A stretch of 64,000 nucleotides of DNA from Caulobacter vibrioides OR37 (GTDB lineage Bacteria > Pseudomonadota > Alphaproteobacteria > Caulobacterales > Caulobacteraceae). A program made the translations under genes and the position numbers. Location: contig NZ_APMP01000008.1 of assembly GCF_000372645.1 (NCBI RefSeq), forward strand, positions 62,001 through 126,000, in the 5' to 3' direction. This document shows, piece by piece, positions 38,204 to 46,197 of the stretch; the stretch's first letter is position 1, and every line of letters starts with the position of its first letter. Below the pieces are notes generated by a model. It had not been told where the DNA came from, made no database searches, and saw nothing but the letters and a program-made list of their open reading frames with translations.

Positions 38204-38289
38204 TCGAGCCTGACGGTTCCCTTTTTTCCCGTCTTGCTGCTGCAACCTCCCAATTGACCGAGGCGAACTCGTACCAGAACTCGATCATC

Positions 38290-39495
38290 CTACTGGTGGT
38301 CCAGCAGGCCCAGGACGCGCTTGGCGACGACGTTGAGGTTCACCTCGCTGGTGCCGCCCTCGATCGAGTTGCCCTTGGCGCGGAGCATGGCGCGCGGCGC
38401 GGCCAGCTCTTCGCCGCTGAAGCCTTCGCCCTCCCAGCCCAGGCCTTGCAGGCCCAGGGCCTCGACCAGCAGCTCGGTGCGCTCCTGGTTCATCTTGGCG
38501 GCGGCGTACTTGATGATCGAGACGGCGGCGCTGGGGCCCGAGCCCTGCTTGGACTCCGCCTCGGCCCGGCGCACGGTCAGCATGAAGGCGTGGGCGTCCA
38601 TGGAATGGGCCGCGAGGCGCGCGCGGAAGTCGCCATCGGCGATGCGGCCCTCGCCATCGACGCCGATCTCCGTCTTGGCCGCCTCGACGGGCGAGAGACC
38701 GCCGCCGCCGCCAAAACCCGAGGCGCTGATGTTCTGGCGCTCGTACTGCAGCAGGCGCTTGGCGATGTCCCAGCCGCCGTTCAGCTTGCCGACCAACTGG
38801 TCCTTGGGAACCTTCACATTGTCGAAGAAGGTCTCGCAGAAGGGCGAGGAGCCGCTGATCAGCTTGATCGGGCGGGCCTCGACGCCGGGCGTGGTCATGT
38901 CGAACAGCACGAACGAAATGCCCTCGTGCTTCTTCGACGTGTCGGTGCGAACCAGGCAGAAAATCCAGTCGGCCTGGTCGGCGTAGCTGGTCCAGACCTT
39001 CTGACCGTTGATCAGGTAATGATCGCCCTTGTCCTCGCACTTGGTTTGCAGCGAGGCGAGGTCCGAGCCCGCCCCAGGCTCGCTATAGCCCTGGCACCAG
39101 CGGATCTCGCCGCGCACGATCTGCGGCAGGAAGCGCTGCTTCTGTTCCTCGGTGGCGTATTCCAGCAGCACCGGGCCCAGCATCCAGACCCCGAAGCTCA
39201 TCAGGGCGGGGCGGGCCTTGATCCGGCGCAGCTCCTGCTCCAGCACCTTGTTCTGGGCCTTGGAGAGGCCGCCGCCGCCGTATTCCTTTGGCCACATCGG
39301 CGCGGTCCAGCCGCGCTCGGCCATACGGTCCAGCCACAGCTTGGCGTCGGGATTCTTCCAGACCATCTTGCGGCCGCCCCACGGGGCCTCGTCCTCGCTC
39401 ATCGGGGCGTTCAGGGACGGCGGATAGTTGGCCTCCAGCCAGGCGCGCGTCTCGGCGCGGAAGGCGTCGAGTTCGGTTCCCCCGAAGTCGGCCAT
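38290..39495 (-). CDS. Acyl-CoA dehydrogenase (second paralogue)
   Basis: A 401-residue flavoenzyme. Y-S-E-P-G-A-G-S-D-L-A-S-L-Q-T is the flavin-binding signature (about 125-139), W-T-S-Y-A-D-Q-A-D-W-I-F-C-L-V-R-T follows, and the C-terminus has G-T-S-E-V-N-L-N-V-V-A-K-R. It is of the long-tail type common in steroid and branched-chain catabolism. It shares under half of its recognisable residues with the enzyme at 36078, so the two probably act on different CoA esters or as partners. Confidence 0.93.
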   Translation of the reverse strand: MADFGGTELDAFRAETRAWLEANYPPSLNAPMSEDEAPWGGRKMVWKNPDAKLWLDRMAERGWTAPMWPKEYGGGGLSKAQNKVLEQELRRIKARPALMSFGVWMLGPVLLEYATEEQKQRFLPQIVRGEIRWCQGYSEPGAGSDLASLQTKCEDKGDHYLINGQKVWTSYADQADWIFCLVRTDTSKKHEGISFVLFDMTTPGVEARPIKLISGSSPFCETFFDNVKVPKDQLVGKLNGGWDIAKRLLQYERQNISASGFGGGGGLSPVEAAKTEIGVDGEGRIADGDFRARLAAHSMDAHAFMLTVRRAEAESKQGSGPSAAVSIIKYAAAKMNQERTELLVEALGLQGLGWEGEGFSGEELAAPRAMLRAKGNSIEGGTSEVNLNVVAKRVLGLLDHQ

Positions 39496-39514
39496 GGTCG
39501 TTCTCCCTAATTCC

Positions 39515-39625
39515 TAGAGCGTGATAGCCGAAAGTGTAAGCGGTTTCGGTGGTTATCACGCTCTAAATGTTTGATTTAGAGCCTTATTTTCCACTCGAAT
39601 GATTCCATTCGAGTGGATAAGGCTC
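39515..39625. repeat. Tandem pair of long palindromic repeats
   Basis: Two adjacent imperfect hairpins. The first (39515-39565) has outer arms TAGAGCGTGATA / TATCACGCTCTA. The second (39579-39625) has GAGCCTTA plus CCACTCGAATG / CATTCGAGTGG. Both resemble the AGAGC(A/G)TGAT-type intergenic palindromes common in alphaproteobacteria. The rest of the 39496-39784 gap has no gene I can support. Confidence 0.8.
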
Positions 39626-39784
39626 CGAGGCGGACGTCTTTGGCGACACACTACGCCAGCGCGCGGCGCGGGCAAGTCGATTCAAACGATCGTTCGCGTC
39701 TTGAAGCGGGACCGCCCCGGCGTTCGCGCGCTATAGAGAGGCCAAAGCTGGATCCCCCTCGGGATTCGTCACTTCGGGATCTGA

Positions 39785-41437
39785 ATGTCCTCGACGGTTT
39801 TCAGGCCCGCGGCCCTGGCGATCGCCCCAACCCTGGCGGCGATCTTGGCCGCGTGCGCCGGTGTCATGCTGCTGGCTTCGGGCGCCACGCCGTCGGACCC
39901 GACGCGCTTTCTGCTTCTTCTGGCCTTCGCGCCGGACCTGCTGATCGAGATCAGCCACTTCTTCTCCTCGATCCTGGGCATTGTCCTGCTGATGCTGGCC
40001 TTTGGCCTGCGGGCGCGCCTGGGCGCGGCCTGGTGGGCGGCGCTGATCGTGCTGGCGGCCTCGGCGGTGCTGGCGATCTTCAAGGGCCTGAACTGGGAAG
40101 AGACGGCGATGCTGTCGGTCTGCTTCCTGGCCATCGTTCCGTTCCATGACGCGTTCCCGCGCAAGGCGGCCCTGACGCGGATGGAGATCACGCCTGGCTG
40201 GCTGCTGTCGGCCGGCGCGGCTATCGCGGGCGCCGGTCTGCTGGGCTGGTGGTCGTTCACCCACACCGAATTCGCCGACAAGTCGGTGATCAAGCTGCTG
40301 CAGGATCACGACGAGGCCGGACGCGCGATCCGATCCTCGGTCGCGGCCGCCGTCGTGCTGCTGGCCGTCGGCGTCTGGCGCATGATCTCGACCGCCGCCA
40401 CGCCCGCCGTGGTCGACGACACCGATCCCGAGTTCGGGCGCGTCCGCGCCATCCTGGCCAAGGCCGAGGACGCCGAGCCCGCAGCCAACCTGGCGCTGCT
40501 GGGCGACAAGCGCTTCCTGTTCTCGGCCTCGGGCGAGAGCTTCCTGATGTTCGGCGTGCGCGGCCGGTCGTGGATCGCCCTCGGCGCGCCGGTCGGCAAG
40601 CGCGAGGAGCGCATGGAGCTGTTCTGGCGGTTCCGCGAGCTGGCCGACGCCCACGCCGCCCGCGCGGGCTTCTACGCCCTGGGTCCCGACGACCTGCCGG
40701 ACTCCGTCGACCTGGGTCTGGCCATTCAGAAGACCGGCGAGAGCGCCGCCGTGCCGTTGGAGGCGTTCAGCCTGGCCGGCCGCCGCCGCGAGGTGCTCCG
40801 GCGCAACTGGCGCAAGGCCGGGGAGGGCGGGGCGGCCTTCGAGGTGCTGCCGGTCGGCGGCGCCGTGGAGATCATGGACGAACTGGCGGCGATCTCCGAC
40901 GCCTGGCTGGCCCACCACGCCGGCGGCGAGAAGAGCTTCTCCATGGGCGGCTTCGACCGTCGCTACGTCGCCGAGTTCCCGGTGGCGATCGTGCGGGGCG
41001 AGGAGGGCAAGATCGTCGCTTTCGCCACCCTGTGGCTGACGGCGTCGAAGACCTCGTTCTCGATGGACCTGATGCGCTATTCCGACGAGGCGCCCAAGAA
41101 CGTCATGGACTACCTGTTCGTCGAGCTCCTGCACTGGGGCAAGGACGAGGGCTATCAGGCGTTCGAGTTCGGCATGGCGCCGCTGGCGGGGCTGGATGAC
41201 CGGCCGCTGGCGCCGATCATGTCGCGCGTCGGTCGACTGCTCTACGAGCGCGGCGAGGAGATCTATAATTTCCAGGGCGTGCGGCGCTACAAGGACAAGT
41301 ACGACCCCGTCTGGCAGCCGCGCTACATTGCCGCGCCTCAGAAATGGGCCATCCCTTTTCTGCTCGCCGACATCGGTCTGCTGTCCTCGGGCGGGGTTTC
41401 GGGGCTGGCCAAGCGGCCCAAGAAGGCCGCGACCTAG
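39785..41437 (+). CDS. MprF-like phosphatidylglycerol lysyltransferase-domain protein (DUF2156)
   Basis: A 550-residue membrane protein. The N-terminal part has about five or six hydrophobic segments up to residue 205 (for example F-L-L-L-L-A-F-A-P-D-L-L-I and I-L-G-I-V-L-L-M-L-A-F-G-L). A soluble GNAT-like DUF2156 domain follows (about 230-520), with L-L-G-D-K-R-F-L-F-S, W-I-A-L-G-A-P-V-G and F-E-F-G-M-A-P-L-A-G-L. Full MprF proteins are about 840-870 residues with 14 helices, so the flippase half is shortened here. It may transfer an amino acid to a membrane lipid. No clear ribosome site is seen. Confidence 0.85.
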   Translation: MSSTVFRPAALAIAPTLAAILAACAGVMLLASGATPSDPTRFLLLLAFAPDLLIEISHFFSSILGIVLLMLAFGLRARLGAAWWAALIVLAASAVLAIFKGLNWEETAMLSVCFLAIVPFHDAFPRKAALTRMEITPGWLLSAGAAIAGAGLLGWWSFTHTEFADKSVIKLLQDHDEAGRAIRSSVAAAVVLLAVGVWRMISTAATPAVVDDTDPEFGRVRAILAKAEDAEPAANLALLGDKRFLFSASGESFLMFGVRGRSWIALGAPVGKREERMELFWRFRELADAHAARAGFYALGPDDLPDSVDLGLAIQKTGESAAVPLEAFSLAGRRREVLRRNWRKAGEGGAAFEVLPVGGAVEIMDELAAISDAWLAHHAGGEKSFSMGGFDRRYVAEFPVAIVRGEEGKIVAFATLWLTASKTSFSMDLMRYSDEAPKNVMDYLFVELLHWGKDEGYQAFEFGMAPLAGLDDRPLAPIMSRVGRLLYERGEEIYNFQGVRRYKDKYDPVWQPRYIAAPQKWAIPFLLADIGLLSSGGVSGLAKRPKKAAT

Positions 41438-41649
41438 TAGCGCGGGGCGTTGCCGGTCTGGACGCCCAGCAGGTTCACCAGATGCACGATCATCAGCATC
41501 AGTCCGACCACGCAGACCATCATCATCGGGCGCCACGGAACCATGCGCGGGCCCTTTGAAACATCGGCCGGACGGGCTCCTCGCCATCCGAAGAACGCGG
41601 CGAGCACGAAGAGCGCCGAGGCCGCGATGAGAGTCGTCGCCAGATCCAT
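41434..41649 (-). CDS. Small hypothetical membrane protein
   Basis: A 71-residue protein with two hydrophobic helices (about residues 5-22 and 44-66) joined by a basic loop G-W-R-G-A-R-P-A-D-V-S-K-G-P-R. Its last four bases overlap the end of the convergent MprF-like gene. It is divergent from podJ. No known family is recognised. Confidence 0.65.
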   Translation of the reverse strand: MDLATTLIAASALFVLAAFFGWRGARPADVSKGPRMVPWRPMMMVCVVGLMLMIVHLVNLLGVQTGNAPRY

Positions 41650-41686
41650 GGCGGCTTGTAGGCCTGCGACAATCGGCCTGGCAAAT

Positions 41687-41704
41687 GGTTAACATGCGTT
41701 AACC
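41687..41704. promoter_or_regulatory. GGTTAAC palindrome upstream of podJ
   Basis: GGTTAAC-ATGC-GTTAACC contains two TTAAC half-sites in opposite orientation. The two TTAA cores are 6 bases apart instead of the 7 of the CtrA consensus, so CtrA binding is possible but not assured. It lies 154 bp before podJ. Confidence 0.4.
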
Positions 41705-41737
41705 CTCTTGCATTTGAAGCGCGCTACAGAACGTCAA

Positions 41738-41855
41738 GACTCTGTCCTGATTCCTCCACAGTGAATCGCTCGGCCACTACATCTGGCGTGTTCGTCGCGT
41801 TTACACCCTAGGAATCGGTGACTAGCGTTTTCCCCATATGCGGGGAGATCGATTC
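41738..41855. promoter_or_regulatory. Cluster of five GANTC (CcrM) sites before podJ
   Basis: GANTC occurs at 41738, 41749, 41763, 41812 and 41851, five times in 118 bp, against about one per several hundred bp expected by chance. In Caulobacter such sites are methylated by CcrM and read by GcrA, which times transcription with replication-fork passage. The last site is 3 bp from the podJ start codon. Confidence 0.75.
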
Positions 41856-41857
41856 GC

Positions 41858-44842
41858 ATGACGGCGGCTTCGCCATGGAGCGTTAAAGGGATTGATCCCA
41901 AGGCACGGGAGGTCGCCAAGGACCTCGCGCGTCGCTCCGGCATGACTCTGGGCGAGTGGCTCAATCGCATGATCATCGAGGGCGATGGTCAGCCTGCGGA
42001 CACACGCGCCGCCGGCGAGGATGCTCCGAACCGCGCCTATCTCGAGATCGCCAACGGCGACGCGCCCACCCGGATGGAGATCGCCGGGCACCCCGCCGAC
42101 GAGGTGGGGCGCGTGGCCATCGCCCTGGATCGCCTGACTCAGCGGATCGAAGCCGCCGAAGGCCGCAACGCCGCCGCCATCACCGGCATCGACCATTCGG
42201 TCCGCGACGCCCTGACCCGCCTGGGGCAGGCCGAGCGCGAACAGATCGCCGTCGCCGCCCGCTTCGAAGGGGCGGTGGACGAACTCAAGACCGAGCAGGC
42301 CCGCGCCGCCGAGCGGATGCGCCGCATCGAGACCGAGGCCGCCGGGCCGCGTTCGGCCGAAGCCCTGCGCGCGCTGGAGGGGGCCTTGGGCAAGGTCGCC
42401 AGCCATCTCTATGATGGCGAGGCCCGGACCCGCGAGGCGATCGCGGCCCTGGAAGCCCGCCTGAACGAACAGTCCGCCCCCGCGCCCCAGGATCCCGCCG
42501 CCGTGGTCGACGCCGTCGTGGCCCGTCTGGGCGAACGCCTGGAAGCGGCCGAGTCCCGCACCAACGAGGCTCTGCGCGAGCTCGGCTCGTCCTTCGCGGC
42601 TCTCGACAAGCGCATCGGCGCGGTCGAGGGGGCCAATCCGACCGCCGGCGTGCAGGAGCGTCTGGACAGCCTGGCCGCCAGCCTGAGCCAGAAGATGGAG
42701 GCCGCCCGTCTCGAAATGGCCGCCAAGCTGCGCGAAAGCGCGGACGGCCGCTTCGACCGCATGGAGCGCAAGCTCGGCGAGATGGCCGCGCATGTTCAGG
42801 CCGCCGAGCAGCGCTCGGCCCAGGCCATCGAGCGCATGGGCCGCGAGGTCGTGGGCGTCGCCGACGCCTTCAACCGTCGCGTCCAGGCCGCCGAGACCCG
42901 TAACAGCGCCGCCATCGAACAGATCGGCGGAGAGGTGGCCCGCATCGCCTCGACTGTCGAGCACAAGCTGAACCGCGCTGACAGCGTCCAGGCTCAGGCC
43001 TTGGAAAAGCTCGGCGGCGAGATCGCTCGCATCACCGAGAAACTGGCCGAGCGCATCGGCGCCGCCGAGCGCCGCAACGCCCTGGCCATCGACGATGTCG
43101 GCGAGCAGGTGGCCCGCGTCACCGAACGCCTGAACCAGCGCCACGAGCGTTCCAGCCAGGAACTGATCGACCGCATCCGCCAGAGCGAGGAGCGCACGGT
43201 CCGTCTACTGGAAGAGGCGCGCGAGAAGATCGACAGCCGCCTGCACGAGGCTCAGCGCAAGGTCGAGCAGGCCGCCGCCGCGCCGGTCGTCGCCGCGCCG
43301 GCGCCGGCGCCGGTCCGTCCGTCCGCGCCGGCTTCGCCGTTCGCCGTCGACGGGTATGGCTTCGGCCAGGCCGCCTCGTTCAGCCATGGCGGGCCCGTCG
43401 AAGAGCCGGACGACGTCTTCGACATGCCGGCGCCGACGTCCCGCGCCCCGGCGTTCGAGGTCGCCGAGTTCCCCGCCGTCGAGCCCGAGCATCGTTCGTT
43501 CGGCCACGACGACTACGCCGTCGCCGACGGTTTCGAACCCGACCCGGAACCGGTCTACGCGGCCGAGTCCGAGATGTCGGACTTCGCGCCGGCCGAGCCG
43601 TCGCGCCCGATGTCGACGCGCGACATCATCGAGCAAGCCCGCGCCGCCGCGCGCGCCGCCGCCGCCGCCGACGCCAAGGGCGGCAAGAGCGCGAAGCCGG
43701 CCAAGAAGGACAAGGCGTCGAAGGCGGCCAAGATCCCCGAGGAGAAGGCGCCCAGTTCGTCGCTGTTCAGCGGCTTTGGCGGCTTCGGGGTCAAGAAGCC
43801 CAAGCCGCGTCTAGGCGCGACGGTCGCCACCGTCGCGGTCGCTGTCGCCACCGCCACGGCCCTGGGCGCCGGGGTCGGCGGTCTGCTGCTGGTGAACGCC
43901 GACAATTCCAGCGCCACGCCGGCTCGAGTCGCCGAGGCCATCGCCGGCCGCAAGGCCGACGCGGTCGTCAACACGCCCGAGGCTGACACCACGCCGGGCG
44001 CGCCGCGCGTCGCCGTGGCCATGTCGGCCCAGGCTCAGCCCGCCGATCCCGCGCGGGTCGACACCCCCCCGCCGGCCGCCGGCCAGGCCGCCGAAAACGC
44101 CAAGGCGCTGTTCGAGGACGGCGTTCGCAAGATCGAGAGCGGCGACCGCTCGGGCGTCGAGATCCTGAAACGCGCCGCCAACCTGGGCCACCCGGCCGCG
44201 CAGTTCTACCTGTCGAAGATGTACGAGAGCGGCAAGGGCGGCGTGAAGAAGGACATGGCCGAGGCGCGTCGCTGGAGCGAGCGGGCCGCCAACGCCGGCG
44301 ATCCGCGCGCCATGCACAACCTGGCCCTCTACTACTTCAAGGGCGAGGGCGGTCCGCGCAACACGACCACGGCCGCGACTTGGTTCCGCAAGGCCGCCGA
44401 CATGGGCCTGGTCGACAGTCAGTTCAATCTGGCCCAGCTTTACGAGCAAGGCCTGGGCGTCAGCCAGAATCCGGCCGAGGCCTACAAGTGGTTCGAGATC
44501 GCCGGCCGCTCCGGCGACGCCACCGCGCGCGGCCGCGCCGCCAGCCTTCGCAACCAGCTGACCGCCGAGGCGCAGCGCACGGCCGAACGCTCCGCCCTGG
44601 CCTTCCGTCCCCAGACCCAGGTCCAGACCGCCAGCGCGGCCGCCTCGACCGCCGCCAGCACGAACCTGGGCATGGCCCAGCGGGTGCTGTCGCAGCTCGG
44701 CTATTACCAAGGTCCCCGCGATGGCGTGCCGTCGCCGGCCCTGCAGATGGCCATCTCGGCCTATCAGCGCGACCAGGGCCTGCCGGCCAACGGTTCGGTG
44801 GACGCCGAGACCTATAAGCGCCTGTCCGTCTACGCCCGCTGA
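41858..44842 (+). CDS. podJ: Polar organelle development protein PodJ
   Basis: A 994-residue bitopic protein, close to the 974 residues I recall for C. crescentus PodJ, with the same order of domains. An N-terminal segment S-P-W-S-V-K-G-I-D-P-K-A-R-E-V-A-K leads into coiled coil (about 80-460, many A-E-x-R-x-x-x-A-I repeats). A Pro/acidic disordered region (about 470-645) precedes one transmembrane helix (about 652-675). The periplasmic part has about four Sel1 repeats (about 745-890) and a peptidoglycan-binding domain (about 934-994). PodJ localises to the new pole, recruits PleC and is needed for pili and holdfast. GGGGAGA lies about 12 bases before the ATG. Confidence 0.93.
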   Translation: MTAASPWSVKGIDPKAREVAKDLARRSGMTLGEWLNRMIIEGDGQPADTRAAGEDAPNRAYLEIANGDAPTRMEIAGHPADEVGRVAIALDRLTQRIEAAEGRNAAAITGIDHSVRDALTRLGQAEREQIAVAARFEGAVDELKTEQARAAERMRRIETEAAGPRSAEALRALEGALGKVASHLYDGEARTREAIAALEARLNEQSAPAPQDPAAVVDAVVARLGERLEAAESRTNEALRELGSSFAALDKRIGAVEGANPTAGVQERLDSLAASLSQKMEAARLEMAAKLRESADGRFDRMERKLGEMAAHVQAAEQRSAQAIERMGREVVGVADAFNRRVQAAETRNSAAIEQIGGEVARIASTVEHKLNRADSVQAQALEKLGGEIARITEKLAERIGAAERRNALAIDDVGEQVARVTERLNQRHERSSQELIDRIRQSEERTVRLLEEAREKIDSRLHEAQRKVEQAAAAPVVAAPAPAPVRPSAPASPFAVDGYGFGQAASFSHGGPVEEPDDVFDMPAPTSRAPAFEVAEFPAVEPEHRSFGHDDYAVADGFEPDPEPVYAAESEMSDFAPAEPSRPMSTRDIIEQARAAARAAAAADAKGGKSAKPAKKDKASKAAKIPEEKAPSSSLFSGFGGFGVKKPKPRLGATVATVAVAVATATALGAGVGGLLLVNADNSSATPARVAEAIAGRKADAVVNTPEADTTPGAPRVAVAMSAQAQPADPARVDTPPPAAGQAAENAKALFEDGVRKIESGDRSGVEILKRAANLGHPAAQFYLSKMYESGKGGVKKDMAEARRWSERAANAGDPRAMHNLALYYFKGEGGPRNTTTAATWFRKAADMGLVDSQFNLAQLYEQGLGVSQNPAEAYKWFEIAGRSGDATARGRAASLRNQLTAEAQRTAERSALAFRPQTQVQTASAAASTAASTNLGMAQRVLSQLGYYQGPRDGVPSPALQMAISAYQRDQGLPANGSVDAETYKRLSVYAR

Positions 44843-44882
44843 TCGGGTCGCCCGGCGTCGAAGTCGTCCGGGCGAAGCCCGA
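44843..44882 (+). terminator. Hairpin after podJ
   Basis: TCGGG-t-CGCCCGG pairs with CCGGGCG-aag-CCCGA immediately after the podJ stop. There is no T-run, so it may act as a 3' stabilising structure more than a terminator. Confidence 0.45.
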
Positions 44883-45014
44883 CCCAAGGGTTCGGAATGA
44901 CCTGAAATTTCCGGTTTTTAGCCGAAAATGGTCCGTGGACCTCTGGCGTCGGGTCGGTAATAGTCGCGCTCCGGGCAGGGAGGCGGGTCTGGTCGCCTTC
45001 GAAGGAGTAACACC

Positions 45015-45479
45015 ATGAGCCAGTCCGCGGAGGAGCGGGCGCCGGCGCCGCCGGCGGTTTGGGTCCTCGGTCTGTCGACCCTCATTCCCTTTTTCGTCAC
45101 CTCGGCCCTGTTCTGCTATGGCCCCGAGAGCGTCCAGAACGGCAGCCTGACGGCGATGCTGGCCTATGCGGCGGCGATGGTCTCGTATTTCGGCGGGGTG
45201 CGGACCGGGCTGGAGATCGAGAATCCCAGCCCACGCTGGTCGGTTCTGGGCATCTCATTGCTGTTCCCCTTGGCCGCGTTCGGCCTGCTGCTAGGGGAAC
45301 TGATGTTCGAGCCGGCCTGGCAGTTGTCGGGCTTTCTGCTGCTCTTTTTGCTGCAATGGCTGTGGGACGTCACCAATCACGAGGGCCCAGCTTGGCGTCC
45401 TAGGATGCGCACTCTGATGACCGCTGGCGCGGCGGTTTCGCTGGCCTTCGCGCTGGAGCAGGCGCTGCACATGCCGTAA
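45015..45479 (+). CDS. DUF3429-family membrane protein
   Basis: A 154-residue protein preceded by GAAGGAG about 7 bases before the ATG. Four or five hydrophobic helices are visible (for example V-L-G-L-S-T-L-I-P-F-F-V-T-S-A-L-F and M-L-A-Y-A-A-A-M-V-S-Y-F-G-G-V), with Y-F-G-G-V-R-T-G-L-E and W-D-V-T-N-H typical of DUF3429. The function of the family is unknown. It is convergent with pdeM, 10 bp apart. Confidence 0.85.
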   Translation: MSQSAEERAPAPPAVWVLGLSTLIPFFVTSALFCYGPESVQNGSLTAMLAYAAAMVSYFGGVRTGLEIENPSPRWSVLGISLLFPLAAFGLLLGELMFEPAWQLSGFLLLFLLQWLWDVTNHEGPAWRPRMRTLMTAGAAVSLAFALEQALHMP

Positions 45480-45489
45480 GGCGAGCGCT

Positions 45490-46197
45490 CTAATCCGGAC
45501 GCAACGACCTTGGCCCCACCGCGTGGACGCGCCGAGGTCCCAGGGCGCCCGCCAGCATCGGTCCGGCGAACAGGTTCGAGAAGGCTTCGTCCAGAATGTT
45601 GAGCCCGCCCGTATAGGCGCCGAACGCCGGCAGGACCAGGCGTTGGCCATCCGTGACGAAGCAGCGGCGGCGCGTGGTCGCCCGGCCGCTGGTGATCCTG
45701 GCGGCTGGGTGCAGGTGGCCGGCCACCTCGCCGGGCCGCGCGCCGGGTTCGGGTTCGTGGCGAAAGACCAAGCCGGCCAGGCTGGCTTCATCGATGACCG
45801 CGCCCGGCAGGGTCTTGGGGCCGTCGGCGTCGTGGTTGCCCACCGCCCAGACCAGCTCGCGCCCCATGGCCAATCCCTCCAGCCGCCGGGCCTCGTCGGG
45901 CGCCAGCCGGGCCTCGCCGCCGCCGTCGTGGAAGCTGTCGCCGAGGAACAGCAGCCGGGCGGGCGAGAGCAGGGCGATCTCGCGGTCCAGGCGGTCCAGG
46001 GTCTCGCGCGTGTCGTAGGGCGGCAGCATCTGGCCGAAGCGCGCCGCGTAGCTGCTGCCTTTCTCGAAGTGCAGGTCGGCGACGACCAGGGCGCATTCGG
46101 TCTCCAGCCACAGGGCGCCCGACCAGCGCAGCATGACCTCGACATTGGCCAGATGGATCCGCAGACCGCCGCAGGCGGAGGGCTGAAAGCGAGTCAT
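45490..46197 (-). CDS. pdeM: Ligase-associated DNA damage response endonuclease PdeM
   Basis: A 235-residue metallophosphoesterase. All metal-binding motifs are present: V-A-D-L-H-F-E-K (D-x-H), F-L-G-D-S-F-H-D-G-G (G-D-x-x-H-D), V-G-N-H-D-A-D (G-N-H-D) and A-G-H-L-H-P-A-A (G-H-x-H-P). The start at 46197 overlaps the helicase stop as ATGA, so the two are translationally coupled. In many bacteria PdeM, an Lhr-like helicase and an ATP-dependent ligase form a repair module; only the first two occur here. Confidence 0.93.
   Translation of the reverse strand: MTRFQPSACGGLRIHLANVEVMLRWSGALWLETECALVVADLHFEKGSSYAARFGQMLPPYDTRETLDRLDREIALLSPARLLFLGDSFHDGGGEARLAPDEARRLEGLAMGRELVWAVGNHDADGPKTLPGAVIDEASLAGLVFRHEPEPGARPGEVAGHLHPAARITSGRATTRRRCFVTDGQRLVLPAFGAYTGGLNILDEAFSNLFAGPMLAGALGPRRVHAVGPRSLRPD

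Noticed and set aside
41687-41704. Consensus CtrA box upstream of podJ
   Set aside because: The TTAA cores are 6 bases apart and not 7, so I list it only as a palindrome of uncertain use.
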